Shown here one piece after another: positions 44,152 through 53,995 of a DNA stretch of 64,000 bases; within the stretch, counting starts at the first letter, position 1; every line of letters begins with the position of its first letter. A program made the position numbers and the translations under genes. The DNA comes from Eublepharis macularius (lineage: Eukaryota; Chordata; Lepidosauria; Squamata; Eublepharidae), in NCBI RefSeq assembly GCF_028583425.1, contig NC_072794.1, positions 24,673,232 to 24,737,231 of the forward strand, given 5' to 3'. Under the pieces are notes generated by a model. It did no database searches and was not told where the DNA came from. It worked only from the letters and a program-made list of their open reading frames with translations.

Positions 44152-46775
44152 GACTGGGGGCTTTCTGGATTTACCTCTGCGTTTGGGGAAGCGGGGTCGT
44201 ATTCCATAACTTCTTCCGCTTCCAGTCCTCTTTCTGAGGCGGGCCTTTGGGAAGCGCCACGGCCTCTGTTCGCGCGTGGCGCGGGAATCGGGCGTTGGAG
44301 AGTAGGAAATGGAGCAAGGGTTGGACGCCGTAGTTGAAGCGGAGGTCTTTGCACAGGCCGGTAGGGGCATTGTGCTGCAAAGTGACCGGCTTGTCCGCAT
44401 TGCAAACACAGCCCTTGTTGCCATCTAGCATCTCTCGCTCCACGAGTGGCATACCCAGCTCCCCGTCCTCCCTTCTGTAAAGTCAAGGGTCTTCTTTGTC
44501 CCGTTTGTTGTTGTTGTTCAACCAAACGGACTTCCAAAATGCGATTTTCAACTTCGCATGCAAGTTGGATCCAACCTAACAACGTAGGGGGATTGTCCTG
44601 CATAAGGGCTCTGTCCAGAAGTCTCGGGTTTAGCCCTTGCTTGAACAGGATGATTTTGGTGGACTCCTCACACCTAGGGCATTTGGCAGCCAATTGTCGG
44701 AATTTCGTGATATAGTCTCTCGCCGACATGCTGCCTTGTTTAATGGCTTGCAATTCTGTTCGGGCCCTGGTTTCCTCTAAGGGGTCTTCATATTGCGCTC
44801 GAATAGCATCCACCAACCCCTGGAGAGTATTGAGTTCCGGGGCCCCGATATTGTATAGTCCTACATACCAGTCCGCTGCTTTGCCTTGTAAGCGGGAGCC
44901 GAGATGTTCAATTTGACTGGCCTCGCTGCCGAAGAGGTGTCCCCACCGGTTGAAGAATTGCACGACTTGCACTAGGAAAAATCCCAGTTTGGAGGGATCC
45001 CCATCAAATGTAGCTTCCAGTTTCACCCAGCCCATTGGGAGGTCTTGCCTCGGAGCCGGTGCTGGGTAGAAGTCCGTCGGAAGCATCAATGGCACTTGAG
45101 GTACGGGGGGACCCGGTTGTGGTAGCGGCGCTGGTTGCGCTGGCGGCGGCATCACCGGCTGAGCTGGGGGTGGTGGCCTCGGCTGGGCTGGCGGTGGCGC
45201 CCTCGGCTGGGCTGGCGGTGGTGCCCTCGGCTGAGCCGGTGGCTGTAGCCGTGGTCGGGCAGGCGGCTGCAACCTTGGTCGGGCTGGTGGTGGCAATACC
45301 GGAGGTGCTGGCAGTAGCGGTTGAGGTGGAGGTGGCCGGTGCGGGTGAGTGATGACCGGCCGCTGAGGGGCGGGTTGGTGGGGTCGTAGTGGTGTAGGCC
45401 CCACCGGTTGGTTCGGAGGTGGTAATACGGGCTGATCAAGTGGCAAACGTATCGGTTGCTGCAAAGGGGTTAGTTGCGGTCGAAGCGGAAGGGGCCGCAG
45501 CGGCGAAGGCCTGATGGGTGGTGGGCCGAGCGGGCTTGCCCCTCCCGGCGTCGTGACTCTGGGAAGCAGAGGCTGGTCTTGTGGCGCCGGTAGACCGTCC
45601 CTCGGGGTTTGCTGAATGGGAACCACTTCTAGCGGTTGTTGCGGTAATTCCTCCCCAGGAGGGGCCGGAGGCTCTTCCGTCTGATCCGGCCGAACCGTTA
45701 TTGGAGAAGCGGGAGGGGGTATCACCGTCGTCTCGGTTGGACGGGTTGGCCCTTCTTCCCCTTCTCTAGGCTCCTCAGCTGGAGTCTCCTCGGGAGGTGG
45801 ATCCCCGTCCGATTTAGGGGGTTCCGTTGGAGTCTCTCCAGGCGCCTCAGCTGGAGTATCCCCGCTAGGCGGAATTTCGTCTGTTCTAGGGAGTTCCGCG
45901 GGCGATTCTCCCGGTTCTCCAGGGTAGGATTCCTCCTCTCCCGAAGGCAGCGGCTGCTGCGGGGCGTCCTCCACTGGATAGGACATAACACTTTGGAGGG
46001 TGGCGATTTGTACAGCCATTTCTTCAGGTGAGATTCTCTCTCCTGCCCCCATCGCTGAGATTAGGTGAATGGCATGAGCCAAACTTTCCTCCATATCGAT
46101 CAGCCTAGCTTCCAACTGTTGCACTCGGCTAGGACCCGGTTGCCCCATCACGGAACCTCCCTCGGTTGTACTCACCGGGGAAAACGGCCCCCAAGGCGGA
46201 GGATCTCCTTGATCGACTCGCGATCTCGCTGCTAGAATTCCTTTGGCTAGACCCGTCACTGCCGAGATGCCGGAATCTACAGCATGGGTGCGACTTTGGA
46301 TTTGCACCCAACTTTGTTCAGGAACTTCCGTTGGCTCTTTCCATGGGGCAAGTTCCGAATAATCCCAACTCAGGGCGCCGCGGCGGGATGCGTTCCCGTC
46401 CATCTGTTCGGCCGTCCTGTTCCAAAACAGCCACGGTTGGCTGCTATCCAGCTCAGGGACCGTCTCTAGGCTTCGGCGTCCGTCCATCGAGAGTCTTGGA
46501 TGTAGCCCTCCGGCCCGGCGCTCTCGCGTTTCTCGGGGTCTGGCTCCCCACTCCGACGGGGTGGGTAGTGAGATCAAGGGGAGAGCGGCAGCCGTCGGCC
46601 TCGTCCCCTCACTGCCGAGGTCGATGAGAGGCGGTGTAGAAGTCGAAGCTCCGGCCCCAGCTGGCACCTGAGATTCTTGGGGATGCACTGTTTGACTGTC
46701 GGGGGACGCATACGGATCAAACAAAGGATCCCTGTCCGGGACTACCTTGGATTCCGCTGGGCCCGACTCAGGCAT
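44127..46775 (-). CDS. gag: Gag polyprotein with long proline-rich region
   Basis: I place the start at the ATG 46775-46773, since the open frame begins with a TTG at 46787 inside the primer site. This gives 882 residues. Order: an acidic, serine/proline-rich N-terminus; a possible short coiled coil near 212-260 (QLEARLIDMEESLAHAIHLI); an acidic Pro/Glu-rich stretch of about 270-370; a region of about 400-570 dominated by PPAQPRAP-type repeats; a capsid-like domain of about 577-750 (GWVKLEATFDGD, GKAADWYVGLYNIG, QLAAKCPRCEES); and one zinc knuckle near 790 (CLQCGQAGHFAAQC, CX2CX4HX4C) for RNA binding. Gag forms the particle that packages element RNA. The capsid and knuckle resemble sushi/PEG10/RTL proteins, but the roughly 575 residues before the capsid are much longer than I expect for the group. 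The tail overlaps pol at the frameshift site. Confidence 0.92.
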   Translation of the reverse strand: MPESGPAESKVVPDRDPLFDPYASPDSQTVHPQESQVPAGAGASTSTPPLIDLGSEGTRPTAAALPLISLPTPSEWGARPRETRERRAGGLHPRLSMDGRRSLETVPELDSSQPWLFWNRTAEQMDGNASRRGALSWDYSELAPWKEPTEVPEQSWVQIQSRTHAVDSGISAVTGLAKGILAARSRVDQGDPPPWGPFSPVSTTEGGSVMGQPGPSRVQQLEARLIDMEESLAHAIHLISAMGAGERISPEEMAVQIATLQSVMSYPVEDAPQQPLPSGEEESYPGEPGESPAELPRTDEIPPSGDTPAEAPGETPTEPPKSDGDPPPEETPAEEPREGEEGPTRPTETTVIPPPASPITVRPDQTEEPPAPPGEELPQQPLEVVPIQQTPRDGLPAPQDQPLLPRVTTPGGASPLGPPPIRPSPLRPLPLRPQLTPLQQPIRLPLDQPVLPPPNQPVGPTPLRPHQPAPQRPVITHPHRPPPPQPLLPAPPVLPPPARPRLQPPARPRLQPPAQPRAPPPAQPRAPPPAQPRPPPPAQPVMPPPAQPAPLPQPGPPVPQVPLMLPTDFYPAPAPRQDLPMGWVKLEATFDGDPSKLGFFLVQVVQFFNRWGHLFGSEASQIEHLGSRLQGKAADWYVGLYNIGAPELNTLQGLVDAIRAQYEDPLEETRARTELQAIKQGSMSARDYITKFRQLAAKCPRCEESTKIILFKQGLNPRLLDRALMQDNPPTLLGWIQLACEVENRILEVRLVEQQQQTGQRRPLTLQKGGRGAGYATRGARDARWQQGLCLQCGQAGHFAAQCPYRPVQRPPLQLRRPTLAPFPTLQRPIPAPRANRGRGASQRPASERGLEAEEVMEYDPASPNAEVNPESPQSGNEMDLS

Positions 46776-46776
46776 G

Positions 46777-46787
46777 ATTGGTAACAA
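46777..46787 (-). promoter_or_regulatory. Primer binding site, probably self-primed
   Basis: Two nucleotides after the 5' LTR, the element RNA reads TTGTTACCAAT. It lacks the TGG start expected for a tRNA primer. It is exactly complementary to ATTGGTAACAA within the LTR (46949-46939 in the 5' LTR). In Tf1, and as proposed for vertebrate sushi elements, the first 11 nt of the transcript serve as primer; this fits. The gag ATG starts one base after the site. Confidence 0.85.
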
Positions 46788-46789
46788 AA

Positions 46790-47206
46790 TGTCAGCTTGT
46801 GGCTAGATAAGGCTCTTCCTACAGGTTCCCTTTCAAAAGCAAACAAGAGTCCATTGATTGAATAAGGAAACTTTACTGCAGAAAAGGTCCATTATAGTCC
46901 ACTGTCCTGAATAGGAGACTCAGGATGGTACACAGTCATTGTTACCAATGAAGGGCAAAGCATGAGGTACAGAGTAACAGTTCCCATCTGCATCAGCCTC
47001 CCCCCACAGTTCTCAAAACAACATCTTTCAGTCTTGGGAAGCTGCTCTCCTTCAAGGCCAATGCCTGGTGGAACGGTGTTAGACAAAACAGTCTCCTCCG
47101 GTGGGAAAGCTGCCTGGGAACTGGTGCACCTGCGGGGAAAGCACTTAGACACTAGAAATATTAGAAAATGGAGTCAGTACAGTTTAAATACACACTGGAC
47201 CTGACA
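46790..47206 (-). repeat. 5' LTR, 417 bp
   Basis: This carries the promoter of the element. The predicted transcript start (ATTGGTAACAA) is at 46949. The sequence matches the 3' LTR base for base as far as I can see. The target-site copy ACAAC follows at 47207-47211. Confidence 0.95.
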
Positions 47207-47213
47207 ACAACAA

Positions 47214-47300
47214 TGCTACCCTAAGCAGAATTATACCCTTCTCAAGTCCATTGAAGAGAATGGGTTTAGAAGGGTGTGACTCTGTTTAGGATTGCACCAT
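47214..47300. mobile_element. Short palindromic MITE, about 87 bp
   Basis: 'ccctaagcagaattataccc' is mirrored by 'gggtgtgactctgtttagga' around 'tccattgaagagaatgggtt'. This is a palindrome of the form AATCCTAAGCAGAGTTAC...GTAACTCTGCTTAGGATT. Others are at 53352-53430 and, decayed, 61565-61645. Confidence 0.6.
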
Positions 47301-48008
47301 CGGTCAGTTAAATTACCCAGTGAACCCTGCCCCTCTGGGACTCTTTTTGGCAAGATGCTGGTTTTGTACTCACATCTTGAAGAAAAGGCAGGTCCTGATT
47401 TTAAATCCTTCATCTTTGCATATTTTCTCCCTTCTCTTAACTGAATTAAGGATGCTTCCACACAAGACTTTTAGGCACGGCACGAAGGAACACTTCTCTC
47501 TTCAGATGATCCCAGTTACCTGTTAAAATCAGATTAGCAGGCGGGGGAAAGATCAGATCAGCCGCATTTGCTATTTCAACTAGATTAGGTGCAAGGCCAA
47601 GAATATTGCCGCTTCCTCCTTATGGAATTCAGACCCTGTACAGATGAGAATGGCAACCTTAGTAAGATTTCTGAAAATGTGGCACTTTTAAAAGAAGATT
47701 TTAATCTGTGTTTGAAGAACCCGGATGTTTTTAGGTGGTTACTGCAGCTGGAGTTTTATACTTACTTGACTTTATTGGATTTGGTAGAATGATGGTTTTT
47801 TGAAAAAAAGAACCACAAAACAATACCAGCTTGCCCAGTACAGCGGACAAGTAAAGTGCTACTGAGGATCTTCAAGGCTACTGCGGTTTTTCAGTTTTCC
47901 TCACTTCTTTCTGATTCATGATTAGTATCAGGGTTTTTTTAAGGGGGTAATTTAAGGACTGCTTTTTGCTTTGCTGGTGAAGCCACTTCATTTTATGGTT
48001 GGGATAGA
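47301..48008. other. No gene or repeat recognised
   Basis: Domain-free short frames only. Confidence 0.4.
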
Positions 48009-48176
48009 GGCCGTTTTCACACTGCTTACTGGCCATGGAACATTGCGCTGAGCTCCTGGAACGACAGCGTCTTCCTGGTGCGATTAGTTCTCGCGCAAAA
48101 TTGTGCCAGGAAGACGCTGTTGTTCCGGGAGCTCAGGGTGATGTTCCGTGGCCGGTAAGCAGTGTGAAAACGGCCA
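48009..48176. mobile_element. Palindromic Harbinger-like MITE with 3-bp target duplication
   Basis: The ends GGCCGTTTTCACACTGCTTA and 'taagcagtgtgaaaacggcc' are perfect inverted copies, flanked by AGA (48006-48008) and AGA (48177-48179). The body shares 'gctcctggaacgac' and 'gtcttcctggtgcgatt' with 38829-39039 but is 43 bp shorter. Confidence 0.8.
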
Positions 48177-48331
48177 GAGTTATTGTAAAAAGCCTAAGGA
48201 CTCAGTGCTTTAGATGTAAAGTGAAAAGCAATACTTAATTTAATCCACCTCAAACCCCTCAAGAATGAATGTTTAGCAATTAAAGAATGATAGATACAGC
48301 TACAGATGGAGCAGAAATGAATGAATTGTGG

Positions 48332-48780
48332 CAGTGTTTCCTAACCTTTTTTTCCCATGGCGGAATCCCTAAATTAATTTTTCAAACCCCAAAGAACTCC
48401 TACGTATGAAAACATTTACAGGCCAGAAAAAATTGGTGGTGGAGACAGCAATTCAATTGCTGCTAAATTATTGTCAAGGAAATTAATTTGTAAAGAACTG
48501 CTATATATGTCAGCTTACATTGTAAGTAAATAAAGAGAAGCATTTTTCCTGCCCTTTTTGTATTATCTATTTTTTTTAAAAAAATATCAAATCAAAATAG
48601 TTTTCACACTGCTTCAAAATAAAGTTCACATCCAAACACAGTATAAGGTTTACTTTTAGTGTGATGTTTGGGCTTGTTTGTTTTTGTACAAATGTCGAAT
48701 TCCTGGCTGATTTCTCAAGGAACCCTTGCCAATTCCTGCAGAACCCCAGGGTTCCATGGAACCCTAGTTGAGAAACACCG
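48332..48780. mobile_element. hAT-like MITE
   Basis: The left end CAGTGTTTCCTAACCTTTTT and right end 'gttgagaaacaccg' are inverted, and both flank 'catgg'-containing subterminal sequence. The interior is AT-rich and non-coding. The flanking 8-mers do not match clearly. Confidence 0.55.
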
Positions 48781-48811
48781 ATTTAGAGCATTAAAAAAAA
48801 GCAAGACCGAT

Positions 48812-48932
48812 CCTGTTCTTGCAGCTGTAATGGAGAGCCAAGCGGTAAAACCAGGACACCTACAATTCCCATCAAAACTTGAGGTAAGCTGACAAATGTT
48901 CAACCTGTGTAAGGCGTCACTTGTAGCTTGGC
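48812..48932. mobile_element. Palindromic MITE, right half
   Basis: It starts near the centre ('ttcttgcagctgtaatggag') and runs to 'gcgtcacttgtagcttggc'. It lacks the left arm and the last bases of the right terminus. Confidence 0.65.
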
Positions 48933-48934
48933 AT

Positions 48935-49087
48935 GTTGGGTGACCTTGGGCTAGTCACACACTCTCAAGCCTAACCTACCTTACAGGGTTGTTGTGAGAT
49001 TTTTTAAAAAATGGAGCAGAGGAAAATTATGTAAGCTACCCTAGTTCCCCACTGGGGAGAAAGGTGGGGTATAAATGAAGTAAAATA
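48935..49087 (+). repeat. tRNA-SINE body and tail
   Basis: 'gggtgaccttgggctagtca', 'cctaccttacagggttgttg' and 'gaaaggtggggtataaatga' match the squamate tRNA-SINE body. The head is missing, replaced by the MITE end immediately upstream. Confidence 0.65.
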
Positions 49088-50563
49088 AAAAAGAAAATAA
49101 AAACTTGAAAATACTCCTACCTGAAACTCTGGAAAGGCTATGTCAATCTGAAAAGTGGACTTATAAGAAAAAAGAAAAGAAGGGGAGGCAAGCTCCAAAA
49201 ATGGGAGGGAAGGAAGAAAGAAAGGAAGGGAAGTAAAACTCACAAATAGGTGCCAAGGGAGAATTTATCACCCAACACACCTCTATCATTGTTGCTTTAT
49301 GTTTCCTTGGCAACATAAGCAAGTTATCTGGTGCTCCTTAAGAATTTTGGCTGACACAGCAACAAAGATTACTTTGATACCTGCTTTAAGGTTCACCTTT
49401 TTACTTCGTTTCCCTGGTCCTATAAAATTAAACTACATATAGGTATATGATTTTGCATATTTCTTTGTCTTCTGGAGACAAATTACTTGCAAGGGGCTAT
49501 CATGATAAAACAAGGGCTAAGAAGTAAGTTTTAAAAATGCAGCCACCACCTGCAGTTCAGAAGGTCCATTCTACCACCTCTGGGCTCTATTGTCTCATTT
49601 TGCTGTACATGTAGAGCTGTCAAGCTGTCAGAAACACAGCATACTACACTATGACTTTTCCAGAGGCAGAGCCCTAGAAAACGGTGGTGCCAGCATTGTG
49701 ATGTCATTTCTGGGCAAAATCTCAGATGTGACATCGTATGTTCCCCTGCAATGTTCTAGGAATCCCACAATTCTCTATGATCAATATGCAGCGTGTGTGA
49801 TATCACTTTTGGGTTTTCTCACCAAGAAATACTAGCAATGTTGTTTTTCTTCCTCTTTTCCCACCAACACACTGATGGCAACTGGGTTCAGCACCGGGGA
49901 CTGCCTGTCACTGCCTGGCAGCTGGTGACCTTAGTAAACACGCACGCACCTGTTCAGAAATCTCTGGAAATTGTAAAAGGACAATTATTAATACAGATTG
50001 CCACCCATAGCCCCGAATGGACATTCTCTCCAAAACAAAACCTTCCATATATCTCCAGTGTACAAAGCCGGGCAAACTCCCATTCCAGAACAAATATTCC
50101 ACATTCATTGCATCTCCAAAAGTATCAGCCTTGAACTTAGAGAACAAGAATTTCATGCACTGAAACAACTCCCCCGCCCCCAAGGGAGGGTTTTGCATAA
50201 AATTGGAATGATTTAGTGCTATGAATGCAAAATCAACACCCCAATGAATTAGCCTTGTACTTTTTCTGAATGTTAATTGCAACAAGCAGCTGGCCTTTTA
50301 TTCATCATCTCACGAGTGTGCTGCCGAGACTCTTGTGCCTTACAAAATAATTGCTACCCATCTCTTTATCTCTTCTGGATGGACAGAATCCAGGCTCTTG
50401 TGAATAATGCGAAGAAACACTTTGGTTCTGGTAAGATCTACCCCTTGTTCCAAGAGCTTAGGAACAGAGAGATGAGACAAAAAAAAGGAGAGCAATTACC
50501 ATTGCGTTGTGTATGCCACAAACCTGTGGAAGCAGAGAAAAAGCACAGAATGTGGTACCAAAC
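49088..50563. other. No gene or repeat recognised
   Basis: Open frames of 113-125 codons at 49793-50285 overlap on opposite strands and have no domains. Confidence 0.4.
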
Positions 50564-50791
50564 TAGGGTTGCCAGCTCCAAGTTGGGAAATTCCTGGAGA
50601 TCTGGAGGGTGAAACCTGGAGAAACCTGGAGAAAGTGGGGTTTGGGGAGGGAAAAGACCATTGCATGGCATAATTCCATAGAGTCCACCCCCAAAGTAGC
50701 CATTTTCTCCAGGGGAACTGATCTCTGTGGCCTGGAGACCAGTTGTAATTCCGGGAGATCTCCAGCCACTACCTGGAGGCTGGCAACCCTA
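50564..50791. mobile_element. hAT-like MITE (AGGGTTGCCAGC family) with perfect 8-bp target duplication
   Basis: The left end TAGGGTTGCCAGCTCC and right end GGAGGCTGGCAACCCTA are inverted. It is flanked by taccaaac at 50556-50563 and 50792-50799. It has a small internal duplication 'gaaacctggagaaacctgga'. It is the best-preserved copy of a family also at 16503-16698 and 21521-21801. Confidence 0.85.
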
Positions 50792-50894
50792 TACCAAACA
50801 CAGAGTTCAGTTCTGTGAGGAACACAAATTCCATTAGGGAGAAAAAAAAATAACACAGGAAGTAGCTGACAAGATGCTCTTGAAATATGAAATT

Positions 50895-51370
50895 TAGGGG
50901 GGGTCATTTCGTAGAAAGAGCCGCAGGGACTCATTAGCATAACTCATTAGCATATGACACGCCCACTGCCATCACCAGAAGTGTGTCATTGGCATAACTG
51001 ATTTGCATCTGCCACGCCCCTGACCTCACCTATCCTGGTTGTTTTGGACCCAATCCTGGCCATTCGGGGCCAAAATTGGGCCCAAAAAGGCAAAAAGGGG
51101 CTGAAAAAAGCTGAAAAGGGGCCCAAAATGGTCAGAATTGGGCCGCTGCTGAGCGGGAGAGTGATCCACCACCCATAAGAGGCCTGATCCTGGCTGTTTT
51201 GGGACCAATCCTGGCTGTTTTAGGCCCAATCCTGGCCATTTTGGGCCCAATCCTGGCCGAAACGGGCCAAAATGGCCAAAAATCAGGTGGGCGGGGCCAG
51301 CTGTCATGTGACCTCTTTGGAGACTTACCGGAACTGTGTTCCTGTGTGTTCCCCCTCAAAATGAGCCCTG
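50895..51370. mobile_element. hAT-like element (CAGGGCTCATTT family)
   Basis: It starts near 'tagggggggtcatttcgtag' and ends 'cctcaaaatgagccctg', like 54-433. The interior has at least four 'ttgggcccaatcctggcc'-type repeats. A clean 8-bp duplication was not found. The open frames inside come from these repeats. Confidence 0.65.
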
Positions 51371-51522
51371 TGGGAAATGCCTGCTGACATCCTTGGAGCC
51401 AGAGTAAGATGGCTGAGTACAATTTCCAGTGGCTGATTAAGATTCACAGCAGTTTCAGATGAGATTTCAGTGCCCAGCACTGGCCTTTCCAGTGACTAGC
51501 AAAACCAGAATCATCAACATGT

Positions 51523-51900
51523 TGCAATGGTTAGAGAGTTCAATCTGGCAGACCCAGGTTCAAATCTCTACTTAGCCACAGAATTCCCTAGGTCAATTTT
51601 TTCCAGCCTGTGGGTCATGAAGTCTGTGAAAATAGATCTCAGCCTTCGGCAGCTTAATTGATATGTGTATTCTCTGTTTATTGAAGTGGGTCACCATAAG
51701 TCACCATACCAAAAAGGCTGAGAACCTTTTCTCTAGGTAACCCTGGGCCAGGCATTCTCACTCATCTTTACCTAACTTAGAGTTGCTACAAGGATAACAT
51801 AGAGAAGGGGGAGCCACATAACATCCCCCCCCCCGCCCACTCCAAGTTCCTTGGAGGAAAGGTAGAATAAAAATCTGCTAGATAAATAGAATATTTATTT
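51523..51900 (+). mobile_element. tRNA-SINE with nested insertion
   Basis: The head is 'caatggttagagagttcaat' with box B 'aggttcaaatctc'. The body resumes at 51738 ('aaccctgggccaggcattct') and ends 'ctagataaatagaa'. About 140 bp at 51597-51737 ('ttttttccagcctgtgggtc' to 'ggctgagaaccttttctcta') look like a hAT-type insert, with ends resembling inverted copies of CAGCCTGTGG/AGGCTGAGAACC. Confidence 0.6.
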
Positions 51901-53351
51901 GTTGAGGAGAAAATCAGAAGCCTTCTTTTAATTTATATAAATTTTTAAAATGGATATTCTGCTTTGTTTTGTATGGTTTCTTACTGTTTGCTAGCTGATT
52001 TTATTTGGTTAGTTTTTGTGTTATTGTATCTTTATGTTTTGTCTTTTTCTTTTTTGTATCTACTATATAAAACCCTTAGTTTTTAAAAAAAGATAAATAG
52101 AATAAATTGTGGCAAACCGTAATAATGCAGAATAATCTAGGAGTAATAAGAAATTTAATAAAATTCAAAGCAGTGACTCCTGCAGAGATACAACAGACAG
52201 CTTTCTTGGAGGGCAGGTCATTGTTATGTCCCTCTGTATCAGAAGTTCATCATGATCCAATCACAGCCAACAAAACAAATGCAGCAGCAGAAGGCAGATT
52301 TAGAGACTAGCTCAGGGCAGTAAATCAGACTTATGTTGACAAGAGTTTACAATTCAAAAACATTCTATTTTATAGTGCTAAAAAACTGGTAACTTGTGGA
52401 CTTGCTCTAAGATCTTATGACCTTAGTTTGTTCTAGAGCAAGGTTTAGAGAGTGCAATATAAGATTTTTAGCAGCTGATTATATTAAATTTGTTTTAAGC
52501 CATTCCTTGTTCTGGCAGTCTGTCTGTATGATACAGAGATGCAATGCAGCGGCCTCCTCTTTCACTAAACACACTAATTAAATTAATTTCTCAGGTTACA
52601 CTAGCAGCAATCCTCTTACGGCATATAGTTCCGAAGATACTGGACCAGGAAGTAACCGGGAAATCAGTGACTAGTACACATTTCTGACCCTCCCCTCCCA
52701 AATAGTCATCTTGTTGATTTGCTGGGTGTGACTTGGTAGAAGGAAGATTTTTAAAATGGTAGAACCTCATGGCAGAGGTTACCTATGCACGGTGTGTAAA
52801 GCTTTATAATTCTAGGAATTCTTATAGCTAACGCTTCAAGCTACGTCATTAAGGCTATATAGGATGCATGTGTGAGCACAATTGTGCTGGGAAGTGGCAT
52901 TTCATCACAATGAAAAATCCTTGTCTGTGTGAAAACAGTATTTATATTGGGTGATGGAAAAAAGTGGATACATGTTCACCAAAACTCACTCACTCACTCT
53001 CACTCTCTTCCTTAAATCAAAAGTTTCATCAGTTTCTACCTCCAGTTCAAACTAGTTGCTGCTGATAAGAGCACGGCATGCTACCATCTTGGACTCCCTC
53101 CAAAACAGCCATAGGGAGATCAAAGCAAGCTTGCTGTAATCGTCGTGACCTATGTCCTAGGCAGACCAAAGTCACCGGTCTGCTTGCTGGTTTCTCTGAA
53201 ATGCTGACATCACAAATACCGTCCCACGTTGCAAGAAAACCACCAGCTGGCCGGAGTTCAAGACTGCTGCTCCCCCACCGAAGGCCAAAGGGCCATTTTT
53301 CATCATTCCTTGCAACTGATTAGAATCAGAGTCGCAAGAGATTCACAGTGC
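51901..53351. other. No gene or repeat recognised
   Basis: AT-rich, domain-free DNA. Confidence 0.4.
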
Positions 53352-53430
53352 AGCCCTAAGCACAGTTACAGCCATTGACTTCAATGGACTTGGAACAGTG
53401 TAATTCTGCTTAGGAGTGCACTGTTAAGTG
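53352..53430. mobile_element. Short palindromic MITE
   Basis: 'agtgcagccctaagcacagt' mirrors 'aattctgcttaggagtgcac' around 'attgacttcaatgga'. Same family as 47214-47300. Confidence 0.6.
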
Positions 53431-53709
53431 AATGACCAAGCTCAAAAGACAGCACTGCACGCAGGGGGCCAGAATAGTGATTTGAACTATGGATCATTCT
53501 AAAAGCAACCTACTTACCATCTCTCAAACTCTATGACCAGCTCCTCAACTTCCAGTCATATTTTCTCCTCAATGGAGGCAAAAAGTAGCTTACGTTATTG
53601 TTCTATCTTCCTCCATTTTCTTTTCACCACAACAAACCTAGAAGACAACTACCCAAGGAGGCAAAGCAAGCTTCCATGGCATAATGGGGATTCAAACTTG
53701 ATCTTAGGC

Positions 53710-53945
53710 AAGGCTCATTTTGAGGGGGAATGCACAGGAACGCAGTTCCAGCAGTTCCCCAAAGAGGTCACCTCAGTTGGCCCTGCCCACCTGACTCTCG
53801 GCCATTTTGGGCCCGTTTCGGCCTGGATTGGGGCTGAAACGGCCTGGATAGGGCCTCCAATGGGTGCTGATCACTCTCCTGCTCAGCAGCGGCCTGATCC
53901 TGACCATTTTGGGCCCCTTTTTTGCCATTTTGGGCCCAATTTGTA
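53710..53945. mobile_element. hAT-like element fragment, reversed (CAGGGCTCATTT family)
   Basis: 'aaggctcattttgaggggga' and 'cagttccccaaagaggtcac' reverse the right end of 54-433, followed by 'ttttgggcccaattt' repeats. It runs directly into about 50 bp resembling the AGGGTTGCCAGC family (to 53995). Confidence 0.6.
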
Positions 53946-53995
53946 AATCTGGGAGATCTCTAGCTACCACCAAGAGGTTGGTAATCCTATCTCAA

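Larger units (their letters stand above)
40253..47206 (-). mobile_element. Full-length Ty3/gypsy LTR retrotransposon, Tf1/sushi-type chromovirus
   Basis: The 6954-bp element runs on the minus strand from its 5' LTR (46790-47206) to its 3' LTR (40253-40669). It is flanked by ACAAC at 40248-40252 and 47207-47211. Inside, in order, are a primer site, gag, a -1 frameshift signal, pol (protease, reverse transcriptase, RNase H, integrase, chromodomain) and a polypurine tract. Integrase after RNase H places it in Ty3/gypsy. The C-terminal chromodomain, the LTR-derived primer complement and the frameshift type place it with Tf1/sushi elements, the group from which mammalian PEG10/RTL genes derive. 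There is no envelope gene. All parts are open and the LTRs appear identical, so insertion was recent. No disabling lesion is visible. Confidence 0.95.

Noticed and set aside
43769-44209. 146-codon plus-strand frame inside the retrotransposon
   Set aside because: It is a shadow of the gag-pol overlap and protease region on the minus strand, with no independent support.
45035-45352. 105-codon Ala/Val/Gly-rich plus-strand frame
   Set aside because: It is the complement of the proline-repeat region of gag and exists only because of that composition.
46776-46787. TTG at 46787 as the gag start
   Set aside because: It lies inside the predicted primer site. An ATG four codons later (46775) is the ordinary eukaryotic start.
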